A DNA stretch of 64,000 nucleotides from Ecdyonurus torrentis (GCA_949318235.1 OX439137.1:8147181-8211180), one strand, 5' to 3'; counted from the stretch's first letter, positions 13,461-34,900 are shown. The notes: a model not told the origin generated them from the sequence alone. Made by a program: numbers and translations.

Positions 13461-13749
13461 GTTAGTTTTTCTGATACACTTTTCCTATGATAACACATAA
13501 AAATCAAAATAATATCCTATATTATAATAATTATAGCTACAAATAATCATTTTATTCAAGCAATAATATAAATATAGATACTAAAATATATCTAAAATAA
13601 ATTTGCACTTATTCAAATAAATTTCAAATTATTGCAAAACATAAAAAAATTAATTTTGGATTGTATTTATTACAGCACTTAAAAATTCCACAGGAGGAAA
13701 AAAATATTTTTCCACTATGAAATCAAGAAATACTAATTTAAAAACATAT

Positions 13750-13957
13750 CAAGGGTTACGCAGCATTTTGGTACTATGTCAATCTCTGCGGGTGCAATTT
13801 TGGCACTTCTGTATTCTCCGCACTCCCCTCTTTTGAAACATCTTTATATGCTTAACCTGCACAGGTGTGTTATTAGTAGGTGTGGCGAAGATTTCATATG
13901 TGCCAAAAATTGCACCTGCGGAGATTGCAGTAGTACCAAAATGCCGTGTAGCCCTCG
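13750..13957. mobile_element. Palindromic MITE family E, copy 1
   Basis: The arms are agggttacgcagcattttgg..ctgcgggtgcaattttgg and the reverse ccaaaaattgcacctgcgg..ccaaaatgccgtgtagccct. A longer related copy lies at 25890-26275. A small reading frame here (85 codons) is produced by the repeat. Confidence 0.75.
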
Positions 13958-16678
13958 AATATTTGCTTATAAAAACAGCTCACCAAATAAAAATCATATT
14001 TTAAGTATAGCTAAAACATACCTGCTGGTTTAACATACATTTTTTAATCAAAATAACTTATAAAAAGTTTGCTTCAGCTTATAATTTAATTGCACTAAAA
14101 ATGAATTAACAATAAAAAAAAAAATAATAACATTAAAATATAAATTATGCTCTCTAATTTTAGGAGCCCTTAAAACAAAAGCAAACGTTATATTTTGGTT
14201 TTATCTTATGCTTGGGAAAATATAGGTGCATATAGTCAATTTGACCCTTATACTAGAAAACAAAACATTTAATTGAATTAGCAATTAAATCAATGATGAT
14301 ACTCTAGATACGAAAATACATACCTATAATATCAACAGCTTACCACTTACATACATAATTGAATACTAGCATAGAATTTTAAAATTCATCCAAAAAGTAT
14401 AGTGTTTAAAATGGGCATAAGATTCTAAATAAGTTACCATATTTCTATTACTGCAAAAATTATAAGAAAATATGTGTTTTTGCACAGAATCGTATGTCCA
14501 TTATAAGAACACAGCTTTAAGATGTATACTGAACACTTCTGAATATGAGTAGGACCATAATTTAACAAATTATAAGGCATCAAACATTGCCTCTCATTAA
14601 AGTGTAAGACAAAATTTGGCCTTTCCACTTATTATTATTTTTTTTTTCCTTTGTTAGTCTAAGTCATTTCTAATGACTTATCATTCATAGTACTTATGCC
14701 CAAAATAATGTCCAGGAAGTTTCTTTATTTCTCTGATTGACTTTTAAAATTTATATACTAGTATCTAATTAAATCTAAATAACAATATAAATAAAAATAA
14801 TATTGGTGTGATTTTTCTTTTCATTAACAATTGCAATTTTTATATATATAAAAAATGATTTAATTTAAAACTAATTATACATTTTATGTATATTTATACT
14901 ACATAATTTATACATCTACATATTTATGTTAAGGTCACTCTATTAATAAGCACATTCAGAATGTACTCTTAAAAATATTGCTCTTTTATTAAGTTGAAGA
15001 AAAAATGTTAATTATTTATTATATTTGTGATTGAAAGTTGGTTGTTGTGTTTGATGGAAAAAAATGGTTATGTTTAAAATTTTATTTAGCAATATATAGG
15101 AATGGAAATTTGACAGTTATATGGATAATTCAAACCTCATTCAAATTACGTATTATACTTGCAGTATTACACCCAGAAAAAAAATAATAATACCAACACA
15201 AGAGTTTAAACCTGAAAGGAGTATTCAAAGTGTATTGATGAGAATGTTTGAAACATGAAGATCACAGCAGCTGTCAAGTAAACTAGAGAAAAATATCGTA
15301 TATCATTTCTTAAAATTAGCTCGTTCAAATGAATTGACCAATTAAAGAAATGATGCAATACTCTCATAGTTCACATGACATTTGTATACTTTTTATCATC
15401 AATGCACTTGGATTGCTAATCTACTTAAAGACTTTACTCCCCATCAGTGACACAATTGGAAAACAAAATGTATTTACAATTAACTTGCTTACAAACTTTG
15501 CATAATTATCACATTAAATTATATAAAATGGTAAATCATCATGACGCCATATAAAACTTTCAGTGTAGGCCAAGATTCCAGTATGGAGCTTTTTTATGTT
15601 GGATTGATCATAAATTACACGAGGGTATACAATTGGGTGCCTCATGAAATATGTTTTAAAGTTATTATTTTTCCATTCCCATATAATAAAGTGAATAAAA
15701 CTTGCTTTACAGTATTTATATGATATATGTACAGCTAAAAATTATTGTTATTTTTTATTATACTGCATTATAATAACAGTTTCCATTTTTTTTTATCGAT
15801 ACTGGCAATTTAAACTAACTGTCCTTTTTTTTTTCTTGGACAAGGTGAAAATATAGTGTTATTGCGGAGCAAAAATAATCTTATTATATATGTTTTTTTT
15901 TTTTGTTTTTTTTATTCATTTTTTTAAGAAACAGCAATGTTTATAAACTTTTAGCACCCCCAGTCTAGATACTTTACAAAATTACTAATATTAATTCATG
16001 GTTTCAATTTTAGAACCGCTTGTAATAAACTTTATTTTGTTATTTTACATAAAATTGTACTAAAAAAAAGTAGGAAAATAATAATAATAATTTGTTCTCA
16101 AAAGCAAAGTCTAAATAATTAAGGAAAAGAAACCACCGCAGTTGGGTAATAACCTAATAACATAGGTTTTTCTGTCCTTTCTTTTTTTATGAAAAGTAAT
16201 TTATATCTAAAATAACAAGCTAGAAGTTCAATTGTTTAAGTCAATAAAAGTTGGTCAAATGTAGACACACCATTATTACCCTTAAATGTTACAATTGTAA
16301 TAAATATTATATTTTATGGTTTTATAATTCCGATGTGTGCTTTTAGAGCTTATAAATATCACCATTTCAGTCACTAATGTACCTCACTCTCTTTTTTTTT
16401 TTTATATCTACAAATTTTTATTATTATTTGTATGATTACAAAGTGGATTTTGCTAAAATATTTTGTTTTATTATTATTATAATTACATTAAAAATGAATG
16501 TATCATTGTTATTATTATTATTGATTATAATTAGAATTATTATTATTTAATGTACCCAGGGGTCCTGCCTTTGGGAAGATGCTGGCTGGCAATTTTATTA
16601 AGTGCATTTTATTATTATTATTAACTTTTTTTTCTTTTTTTTTTTTTTGGTGGTGTAAATTTGATTTAAATAACCATT

Positions 16679-23953
<7,275 letters not shown>

Positions 23954-24025
23954 TGTATTACAAAATATAATACAAGATATTACAAACAAACAGACTAAAA
24001 CCCTTCTACAACACCAACACCGACC

Positions 24026-24320
24026 TAGAAATTGAAAAATTAAGTTAGAGGACGAAATTTTTGAAGTTAAAATTTTCACAGCTGCTCTCAAGGACGGACG
24101 TTTATAAAGGCAAAGAGTTCGTGTGCCGAAGCCGAAGTATACCGAAGTTTGTGAAAAGAAGCTTTGCGATTGGTTGTTGCTGCTGTTGGTGCATCGTGTC
24201 CGGGACTCCGCCGGGTAGCGCCACCGCGCCACTTCGCAAAGATTTTGCGCGGCAATATGGAAGATGGAAGAAGTTTTGGACAAGAAGTTTGCGTGTCTTC
24301 AGAGAGGTAAGGAGATAAAA
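24026..24320. promoter_or_regulatory. GC-richer promoter-like block upstream of LYPLA
   Basis: About 24150-24300 has several CpGs and much higher G+C than its surroundings (ccgggactccgccgggtagc). It sits about 200-350 bases upstream of the LYPLA start codon, where a promoter is expected. A possible acceptor (TTTCTAG, minus strand, near 24027) suggests that a 5' untranslated exon may be spliced to the coding exon. A plus-strand first-exon candidate starts inside the block. Confidence 0.55.
24257..24306 (+). CDS. Possible first exon of a divergent transcript
   Basis: The ATG at 24257 opens 50 coding bases (MEDGRSFGQEVCVSSE plus two bases) and stops at a good donor, AGAG|GTAAGG. Its place in the GC-rich block, head to head with LYPLA, fits a bidirectional promoter. 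I found no convincing coding continuation on the plus strand. The best acceptor downstream is TTTTGCAG at about 27307, preceded by ttactaa, with an AATAAA at about 27403. Joined there, it would stop after eight codons. It may be noncoding. Confidence 0.3.
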
Positions 24321-25889
24321 ATTAACCATATGCAGTTGTACACAGAGGGTGTGATTAATTATTTAATTATAATATTCCTTTTGTAAGCTACGGAACATAA
24401 TTAGAATGTTACTGTATGTAATGTACACAGCTCTTTAGAGCCCTTTCCCTTTTAGGCATGCACCTGCATAAAAATCTAAGAAATTATTTTTTGTAATTTG
24501 TAATTTTAGATGATATAATTAACTATCATAAATATATGAGCACATCTTGTTTAAGAAAACACTATGCGTGTTTTGATTAATGGATTTTTGATATTGAAAC
24601 TTCTGTAAAATTGATGGATTATATGTTATGATATTGGGGTATAAAATGTAATGTGTGTGTAGCTCTAATCGAGAGGCTGGCGTGATTGTCTCGCCAGCCT
24701 CGACTCTAATTTACCCATAGAGTTATTATTCTCTTTGAATTTACCATGCTCTTATAAATAGTTAAGAATTATGCCCTGTGGTGTGAACAAAACTTTAACA
24801 CACAATATAACTATCCTATACATACATTATTTAATATTATAATATATTATATATTATATATATATATAATATATATATATATATCATATATATATGATAC
24901 GCAACGCATAATGACAGAATAAACCAGTTTTGTCCAGAAAGCCAACATAAAAAAGGAAAAGTTTTTAACATTTTTCATTTTATTTTTAACATCAAGTTTA
25001 TTCCGAATGAACTTTATAAACCTTATACATATATACACAGTGATTAAAAAGCATAATATACATAATTTGAGGACACGTGTTATAATTGTCAAAAATCTTA
25101 TTTTGTACGAATAAATTTTTTAATACATGCACAAAAAAATAAAAATACAACAAAATAAATAGTGAATAAACATACTGCCTGTCCTTTATATACACTTAAT
25201 TATTATATATAAAAGAAAGATTATGCTATTATAATGCATGCATACGCATATATTAATACTCCTTCCGGAGAAAAAAAAAAGAGAAAAAAATCTGGCTGGT
25301 TATAGTGGTTAATTGCGTTAACCATTTGAAAGCATGAATGCTGTGGTCAGACTTATTTAGGGTGAGCTTACATTACATAAATAAAAACACTTGCCAAATA
25401 TTGCAAATATCCTGCAATATTAATAAAAAAAAATCCAATATGCAATATTAATTAATGCAATAACTGGTCTGCTTAGTCAAATATAGCAAAGAAAAAGAAA
25501 GGGGAAAAAAACAACGTATTATTATACATTACTATTTTCCAAAAAGATAAATTTGGTATTAAATACATCAGCCTTTTAAAATTCTGTGGTGAATGCTACA
25601 ATAAAGATAGACTATACTTATTATATGAGTAACAGTTACAATTCTTGCTGAAATCCCTAAAGATGACCTGCAATTTTTACACTGACTATAGCCAAGCTAA
25701 ATTGAGCACCAAAGTTAAAAATAAGTGAAAAAACTCAAAAAACACATTGAAATTTACGTGGAGTCTTATTATTGTGGAGTTTTTGTTTTCTCTCTGCAAC
25801 ATTCTGCATAGCGATACACACCAAAATATTACCATATTAACGGTATTTCTTTAAATTGCAAATATTGAAGGTGTTTTACCATAATTTTC

Positions 25890-26275
25890 AAAAGGCTACT
25901 TGACCTTAAAAAAGATGAAGATCAACGACAAATTTCGGATTTATCCATTTTGGGTTATTTAAAGCAAAAAAATTAAGGCATTTTGGTACTTCTACAAAAT
26001 TTGTGCGCACACAATTGACACATGTGTATTCTCTGCACTCTTTTCTATTGAAACATATGCAATTTTGGCCGTGCCTACAAGTGAAATATCTGAATAGGCC
26101 TAGCATACTTAGGTATACCAATAGCAGGTGCGGAAAAATACATATTTCAATAATAAGAAGAGTAGAGAATACACGTTTCAAAAGTGTGTGTATGTGTGTG
26201 TGAATGAATTTTGCAGCAGTGCCAAAATGCAGTGAAACCCTCAAAATATTATTTCAAGGTCAAGTGGACTTCAGA
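25890..26275. mobile_element. Palindromic MITE family E, copy 2
   Basis: The outer arms are gctacttgaccttaaa / ttcaaggtcaagtgg. The inner arms are aaggcattttggtac / gtgccaaaatgc and tgtgtattctctgcactctt / agagtagagaatacacg. Reading frames on both strands here come from the hairpin. Confidence 0.75.
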
Positions 26276-26820
26276 CATTACAGCGGAGCACTCACCATAT
26301 AACATATGAAGTCAAAATATCAGTTTATCTTGACAATAGTGCTTAATTAAATAAAATTAAAATAACAAAACAAACAATAATCTGCATTTACTCACCATGA
26401 TGTAGCATTATTAGTCTCTACACTTTACACTCAATTCTATGCACACTAGTGATAAAGGATGTGAAACTTCCTTATTATATTAAACTGACAATACAACAAA
26501 AACAACAATAAATATTGATCAGTATTTTAGATTGTGACCCGGTGTTTGTCACCCACATTGGGTCATTAATTTCGTACAGATTAGATTTTACAATATCATT
26601 ATACAATATTAATGAAAACATTCTTTATAAAATAAATCAAAGTAAAGAAAAAGAGAGAAAAAAATCTTGGTAAAATTATATTACAAGAAAATCTTTAATC
26701 AATAGAAACAAGTTGTGGAAGTCAAGCTCTAGGCTGCAGGGTATGCTAATGCCATATGAATGTATGTCAAAGATTAAAGTTTTTCATCTATGAAATATAC
26801 CTATATATATTTTCTTTTGA

Positions 26821-27213
26821 TAAATTTGAAAGAAAAGGATAGGGGAAACCTGTAATGGCCTTACCATACTGAAGAGAGCCCCACAGCTCAGTAAAAATCA
26901 TGCTAGCACAAAGATTTAAAAATTAAAAAAAAAAAAAAAAAAAAAATCTAACACATTGGATAGCTTTTTGCATTTAACTCCAAGTGAAGTGGAGTGTGTT
27001 TTGCCTGTGTTAGTCCTTACAGATTCAGAGAGAAAAAATAAGAAACGATGAATCTCTCGGAGTATGTAAGGATTGACGACGATAAAACACACAAAGCTAA
27101 CTCCAATTCTCTTGAAGTTAAATGCCAAAAGCTGTCCGTGCATTTTTTTTTTTATCTCTGTGCTAGCAAGATTTTACATTGCTGGTTTCCCTAATCCCTT
27201 TCTTTCAAATTTA
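26821..27213. mobile_element. MITE family F, copy 3
   Basis: The ends are taaatttgaaagaaaagg and the inverse ccctttctttcaaattta. The inner arms are ggagtgtgttttgcctgtg and its diverged inverse. The left half carries a poly-A run. It lies just downstream of the Myb/zinc-finger gene. Confidence 0.8.
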
Positions 27214-27510
27214 TTGTAACAGTGATGATACTGATGATTTATTTTATTTTTTTAATATTTTCTCTCTCTCTCTCTCTTTTAAATAATTACTAAATTATAT
27301 TTTGCAGTTATATATCTTATCTCCAAAGCTGAATACATGGCTGACACTGATTCCCCAACACTATATTATGTAACGTCACCAGTAATTCTCATCATAAACA
27401 TAATAAAAACTTGTCCATAAACTTTAAGTTTTAGAAGAAAAATAATTATAATTCCTTATTCTACAACACAATTCATACCATAGTTTATAGGCAGGTTTCA
27501 TATTTTAACC

Positions 27511-28932
27511 TTATTTTCCACACAACTGGTGTTTTTTGTGACAATGTAAATCAAATAATTCTTTAGAATAATAGAAATTACAACATAATTTACAATAATA
27601 ATATAATGTAGTATTTGTTAAATGTCTTTGCAAGTGATTAATTATACAATTAAAATCTCTTTCTGGACATAAAGGACAAAATTTAACTCTAGAAATACAA
27701 ATTTTTAGATGACAATTGATATAATAATCACTACTAAATTCTTTGTCACATTTTTTACAATATATCATAATACAACCATGTTTCGATAATAAATGAGTTT
27801 TTAAATCCTCTTTCATTTTGAAAAATTCTTTTTCCAAGCAAATTTTACACTGAAACGGAGAACTATTATTATGTTTATGGTCTATTATTAAATGTTCATT
27901 TAACATTTTTTTACTATAACATACGTAATTACATTCATAGCATTCATAATTAGGAACATTACATATTTTATTTGTAATTGTATGTAAATAAAATAAATTG
28001 ATATCTGTGTAATCCTGAGAACAATATTTACATTTATACATAATATTGGTGATTTTAATATCTTGCTTATGTTCAATTGACATATGCAGTTTTGAGCTTT
28101 CTGGGTGTATATATAATATACCACATTTATCACATACAAGTTCTATTTTATGAAATGGTAAATGACATTTTGAATGTTTAGTTAATTCTATTGAATTTGC
28201 GTATATTAATTTGCATATTGAACATACATGAAGTGGACTAAAATCATTTCTTCTTGATGTTGGTATACTTTCTATTTCTGGTTTAAATTTATTAACATCT
28301 TCACTAAAAGTATTTGGTTCAATATTTACTATTTTGGCACTTTCCATTATTAACCTTTCAAATCTATTATTTATTTTATTTTCAAGTACAGTTTTATTTA
28401 AAGCAAAAGAAGAAGAAGAAGATGCAACACTTAAACTTTTTTCCATTTCATTTTTTGTTTTTAATGAATTTAGAACATCTCTACACATTTTCTTTCTTTT
28501 TTCTGCTACCTCTTGTAATTTTAATAACTCATTACTTTGATTTGAATTTGATGAATCATCATTCTCAATTGAATTTGAATTGACTTCTATTATTTTATTC
28601 TCAGTATCTAATTTTCTTTTACGAGTTTGATTACAATTTATATCACTACTATTTTCACTTTTATTTTCAGAACTTGATTCACTTACGTCTATATTAATGT
28701 CACTTCTGTTTTGTAACAAATTTTTGATTTGTTCAATATCTTCATCTTCAATTTCAATTGAATCACCCATAAGATCATCATAATTTTGCAATGATGATCC
28801 TGAATTAGAGACAGAACTATCTGGTGAGTTACATCCTGTAGGTTCTTCTACTTCATTCTTTTTTCCCATGGTCTTCTGTTTTGAACTTATACTTGATGTG
28901 TTAGATTTCACTTTAGCCAAGTAAATCTCCAC
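27511..28932 (-). other. Terminal exon with eight-finger array
   Basis: The exon encodes residues 1236-1708. After a Ser/Asn/Glu-rich half with TRKRKLD and EKRKKMCRD basic patches come eight fingers at exon positions 237-257, 267-288, 301-324, 331-352, 362-385, 392-412, 419-437 and 447-468. Six are C2H2 and two (third and sixth) end in Cys, i.e. C2HC. Linkers are irregular and lack TGEKP, unlike the KRAB/Kruppel arrays. Protein interaction or irregular DNA contacts are both possible. Confidence 0.85.
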
Positions 28933-31900
28933 CTAATTAAAATGTATGAAAAATTAATTTACACATCTAGGTCTATAATATTCAATTAAAGGAAGGATAA
29001 AAAAAAAATAAAAAAAAAAAAAAGGAAATTAAAGCAGTAAGAATATCAACAAATTACCAAAGTTCAGGTTTCACTTTGCTATCTTATAAAACTGACTTCT
29101 TTTGATGATTATATAAAGAAAAACAATAATGAAATCATACTTACATCTTGTCTACTTAATACCACTCTGCAGGGCAATTTTAATTTACTATCCAGCACGT
29201 CTACACCACAGTCTCTTTCTTCCAGATTCTAAAGCAAAACAAAAATACTATACTCCGGTACATAATTATGTATCAGTATTAAAATGTAATCAAGAATAGG
29301 ATAGGAGAAACTAATAATCGCCTTACCATGATGAGGTCTGTAGCTTGGTTGTCTTGATGGCACAGGTTACACAAATATTAACAGGTTTACTTCGATGTTT
29401 CAAAGGCAACAGCCCTCTTCTTTAGTTGCTTAGTAAACTTGTAAATACTGTATTTGTGTGACTTTCACCAAGCTACAGACTTCATCGTGATACGGCGCTT
29501 GTTGGTTTTTCCTCTCCTTTTCTTGATTACACATTCAAACCAAAATGGTTTTAACCTTTCCTAATAAATTGTACATATCAGTATTAAAATATTAGTTAAG
29601 CAAAGAGAAATAAATTTGATTGCATGCAATCCGTAGCTAGGTGAAGATCTTTTGATGCCAGTTTATAAAATTGTGTACAGTATTTACAACTAAGCTACTG
29701 GGGAAGAGGGCCCTCAAAACATTGTTATAAATAAAAATATTTGGTGCTAATTGTGTGCCATGAAGAACTTCACCTAATTAGGAAATAATAGCTTCAACAG
29801 CCAAAACAAATACTCGAGAAAAAAAAACGAGGGGAGGGGTCATTTAATTCTCTCAGTGACCTATTAGTATAATAACGCTTGTCTCTCACCCTATTAAAAA
29901 AGTACCAACAACAAAAATCTTATACATACCTCCACTTCTGGCTGTATTTCTAAGATTTCCTCAGGTGACAGCTCAAAATCTACACTAATTTTTTTATTGT
30001 TATCATTCTCTCCAACTTCACTTGATTCTTCTTTTTTATCCTCTTGGATAATTTTGTTTTTATCACTTGTTATAAGATCAATTGGGTTTACTTTCCTGGG
30101 ATATTTTTGTGAACAATTTATATTTAAAGTTTGAATACTTGGTACAAAAGTTGACTTCATAATATTATCAGATGTTCTTGATAATATTAAAGGTCTAGAT
30201 TTTTGTGAGGTAGCAGGAACTGGTAGAACTGGTGGAACTGATGGAAATAAAGGTTTTGATGGTTCATGTATGTATGATATTTCAGACATTGGTTTTGGTA
30301 GAATTTTTATAGGTCTTGATTGTGCACTAGGTATTAATACTTTACGTACTAGTACTTTATGTCTTAATATGTTAGGTATTGGTACACTAGGTATTGTTTC
30401 ACTAGGCACTGTTTCACTTGGTATTGGTTCACTAGGCACTGTTTCACTTGGTATTGGTTCACTATCATGTTCAAGACTACCTTCTACTGGCAATGTTTTT
30501 ATTGTATTATCAATACGTTTTACATTTTTGGAGCCATTTCTAAGTTGTTTACCTGTTAAAAGTATTGCATTTGTAGCCCCGTAAGAAGCTAAGGTTTTAG
30601 TTGATGATTGTAAACGTTTAATACACTTTGCATAATCTTGTGAAAATGGTTTTAAATCATGTAAGGCAATAGGAGGATTTGAAACTGTTTCTTCTGAATC
30701 AGACATTTCATTTGTATCAGACATTTCATTATTTTTAGATGTTGCTCCTTTAGAATTACTAGTTGGAGGTTCCAAAATTGGAATGTTATTTAATTCTGTA
30801 GGATTTAATTTATTTTCAGAGTTCATTTCTGCTTCAAGATTATCTGTAGCATCCAATTTTGATTGATTTACGTTACACATATCTGTTTCTGTATTTAAAC
30901 TTACAGAGTTTACTTGCACATTACCTTGAATTGGTAAAGCTGTTGGTATTGCCTGAGGTGCTGTTTTAACTGTAAGAATATAACTTGGAAGTGCATTGGA
31001 ATTTGGCATATTAACTTGATTTAATTGTAAAATGTTTGATGCTGAAGTATATTGCTGAAGTATATTTTGTAAAAATGGAGTTTTTGATGGATCTACTCGT
31101 TGAAGTATATAACCATTAGATGTACTTGTTCCTGGTATCACTAATGGTATTTGATTGTTATTATTAGCTGTTACTGAACTGGGACAGTAAGATTGAGATT
31201 GAAGAGTTCTTTTTAATGCCTCTAATAGATTACCGCTCATACCTGACTGTGTGGTAGGAATACTTTTATTTTCTGCTGTGATATTTGTTGGAGTTTCTGT
31301 GGTCTTTTTATCAATTTCTGCTAATTTTTCAGGAGTAACTTGCTTGATCACTGGACTTTTTAGCGATGACAATGATCTAACGGTAAGTCCATAAGAGTGA
31401 GGTGTACTTAATTGTGGAAGAGAAATCTCTTTACTTGAATCAGTTTCTGCTGTAATTGAATTACAATCCAAAACTTCTTCTTTTAAGTTTTCATTTTTGG
31501 TTTCTAATGCTGGAGACATTAATGATTGTAATGGTTTAATTGAAATTCCAAAACCAGATCCACATTCATTAGAAGATGTACTTCCTTCATTCAAGTTATC
31601 TTGAAGTGGCTTAGAAACACATGTTTCGGAAGTAGCAAGAGATTTAACTTCAAGTATTTGAGGAGTATCACCATCAGAAGTATTCGTAATATTATCTGAT
31701 TTTTCAACTAAAGTATTAACTTCTTTCTCTATACTATTACTATTAACTTGCACTTGGGGATTATTGTTATTTTTTTGCATACTACTCAGAGTTAAGGACT
31801 TTAATGATCTCACTGATAATCCACATTGATGTTCATTTAAGGCTTCACTTGAATTAGATTTTATTTCACTATTAACACTAATTGCACTCACTTTATCTTG

Positions 31901-34900
31901 ATCTACTTTTATATTTCTAATAGATAATTCAAACTTTGGTTTATTTCCTACAGTAGGTACATGAGTTTTTACACCTTGATTCATGAATGTTGATGTATTG
32001 TCATTTTGGATAGTGGGTTTAATCTGCTGAATTGTTTTAACAGTTTTTATTAAAAGTCCACTACTATTATTAGTTTTATAACATTCAGGTTGTGTCAAAG
32101 ATAAAATAGGTGGATTGTTAGGATTAACAGGATTGATAGATTTTATAATGAATTTAGCTCCTGATTGAGTTGTAATGACAGTTCCAGGTGGTGGAATACT
32201 TTTAACTGACAGTTTGGGTTCTTTACTGTTTGAAGAACATCCTTTTGTTAACTGTCCAAGCATGACTTTAGAGTATCTTAACTGTTGTAATGGTGTTTCT
32301 GGTTCAATCTCTTCAGGATCACTTAAAGGTTCATCTTTAATTTCAATATCCACTTCCTGAAAAGAAAACAGTGAAAATAAATTACAAATCAGAAACATAA
32401 TAATAAATTGTTAAGGGAGAAATTAGTGACACGAGGAACCATATTTTCACAATACATATCGATCTTGTTGCAAAAAAAAGGCCTATCTCGTTTTTTGTCA
32501 GTGGAAGCAAAAGGCGTATCTCGTATTTTGTCAGTGAAAGCAAAAGGCCTATCTCGAGCGCTATCGCCATAACGTTCGGGAACGAGATAGGCCTTTTGCT
32601 TCCACTGACAAAATACGAGATACGCCTTTTGCTTCCACTGACAAAAAACGAGATAGGCCTTTTTTTCGCAATAAGATCGATATATATTGTAATTTACAAA
32701 AAGGAAAGGAGTACCATCATGGTATGGACAAATATGTGAAGCTAACTCTCATTTGGTTTCTCTCTATCAAATTTTAGCTTCACATATTAATACATAATAC
32801 TGTAATTATTTCTAGACACCTTATATCCAACAAAACAATACTTTAATATTAAATTTATTCAAAATTTTCCCCAACTTAAAACAAAGGTTCTATGAGTTGG
32901 GGCTAAAAGTTTTTAAATTTACATGTTCAAAGTGGAATACAACTTGAACATTTACATAATTGTCTCTGCACATATTTGAAAAAACTAAACTTTTATATAA
33001 CATTTCATTTTTACTTCATGTTAATTTTATATTTTACGACTTTGAGACCTTTAAAATAAATCAACTTCAAAACGACTATGTTGATAACTGCTTAATACTT
33101 TCCTGAAAATTTTACAAAATTGAGAAACCAAGAGTTTTAAATTTACCTCAAATGCCTGCCTATCATGAATTAGTCCAGATGTTTCAGAGTCAGGGGTATT
33201 TGATTCTGGTTGATTATAATTTTCGTACAATCCTCCTTCATGATCTTCTTCTTCTTCTTCATAATCACACTCATCGATCATCCAACTAGCATCCACAAAC
33301 TAAAACATAAAAAAAAATCATTACTATTTATATGAAGTAGTACCAGAAAAGGGGCACAGAGAATAACATTAAAAATATATTTCACTTAATTTTAGAATGC
33401 CTGTTGCGAACCTAACTGACTATTTCACAAAATCTAGAGATGAAAAAATTAGAATTCCAAAAAGTCCAGAGAGGCGTTTATAATGAGGAAGTCTACACTA
33501 ACAATAAGTTAACCCCTATGTTTGAATATGTCATTTGAAAGAGAAAAAGTAGTAGATAAACTTAGCTTAGGCAATTACCTGGAAAATTGACATTTTTAGT
33601 TAATAAAAGAAGAAATAAAAATTGTCAATTCTCAACCCTTTGCCGACTGTGACGTTATTTGTCTACATCTGAATTTTGATTGTCTTCTGGATTTCACATG
33701 GTATGATTGCACAGTATATTATACAGTAGATTATCTCCTATACTGAGAATGCCAGATCAAATGTGCGCCATAATTGCGACTGGGTGAAGACTGCAGAACT
33801 AGAAACCGTCATTTGAAGTAATGTTACGCATCTTGTTCTGCAGTCTTCACCCAGTCAATTGTAGCGCACATTGATCTTGCATTCTCAGTATAGGAGATAA
33901 TCTACTGTATAATATCCTGTGCAATCAGATCATCTGAAATCCAGAAGACAATCGAAATTCGGATGTAAACAAATGATGTCACAGTCGGCAAAGGGTTGAG
34001 AATTGATTTTTTTTTCTTCTTCTTTTATTAAATGAAACTTTAAGTTTCCAGGTAATTGCCTATGCTAAGATTATCTACTACTTTTTCTTTTTCAAATGAC
34101 GTATTCAAATATAGGGGTTAACTTTGTGTAGACTTCCTCATTGCAAAGGAATTCCTAGTGTATAATTGCGAACCAGGTTAGAATATTTTCTCTTTCTTGC
34201 TGGTAATCTTATCCTTTTCTTTATTATTGATCCTAACCACAATTGTAGATAACCACTAACCACAATTGATTCTAACCACAATGTGTTTTTTTTTTTCCAT
34301 AAATTGATTTTATAGGAAAATATTGATGACAAAATAAAAAAATTATTATAGTATCAGCCCCCCTAAATATAAATATCTTACCCCTTGTCTTGGAGTTTGG
34401 CATGATGTTGTCTGGTTTACGTTTTGAGTAACATAGTGGACAGTTTTTGAAGATTTCTGAGCACGTTTAGTAGGAGGACAAGGTAAAAAGGAAGCTCGTG
34501 GAAGGTCTAATAAGGATAAAACTTTTTCAGACACTTGTTTTACCACTTGTTTATTGCCTATTACTGCAGATGGTACTTCTTTTAAGAACTGTGCTGATAT
34601 TCTTTTAAATGAGCAATAAAATCTATTTTTTATAGCATTATCAGTTCTGGAACAAATAAAAATATAAACAGCTAAAAATTAGTAAACTGTATTAAAGTGA
34701 ACACACATGCAAAGGTCATCCGTGCCAGCTACATACTTGCAATCTTTCATTACACATGTCTATCTTGTTTTGTTTTTCACAGTAAGCAAAATGTCTATAT
34801 TTTTATTTATTATTTTTTTTTGTCATGGTTAGCAATATGACGTGTAAGTTGTTTTCGAACATAGTGTAAATTGCGCTTGACTTACACATATTGCTTCCTG

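Larger units (their letters stand above)
7467..16678. other. Gene-free intergenic stretch, repeat-rich
   Basis: I see no supported exon on either strand between the TMEM64 stop and the terminal LYPLA exon. Possible poly-A signals (AATAAA) lie near 7587 for TMEM64. The stretch holds palindromic elements (listed separately), AT-rich filler, and poly-A/T runs near 8270, 11308, 11991, 12652 and 12816. A donor-like CAG|GTATGT on the minus strand at about 14019-14036 has no partner exon. Confidence 0.6.
24321..27240. other. Gene-free stretch between LYPLA and the Myb/zinc-finger gene
   Basis: It contains an (AT)n-rich patch (24836-24900), a short hairpin (24672-24707, gaggctggcg / cgccagcctc), palindromic elements at 25890-26275 and 26821-27213, and otherwise A+T-rich DNA. 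The downstream part should include the 3' untranslated end of the Myb/zinc-finger gene. No coding exon is supported. Confidence 0.55.

Noticed and set aside
14019..14036. Minus-strand exon ending CAG|GTATGT
   Set aside because: Only a donor-like match. No acceptor, homology or partner exon nearby.
25906..26244. Overlapping frames on both strands
   Set aside because: They are generated by the arms of palindromic element family E.
30270..30584. Plus-strand 104-codon frame
   Set aside because: It is a shadow of the giant Myb/zinc-finger exon. Its repeats are the complement of the 30-bp coding duplication.
32455..32690. CRISPR-like array
   Set aside because: Units are adjacent and mirrored without unique spacers, and the window is eukaryotic.
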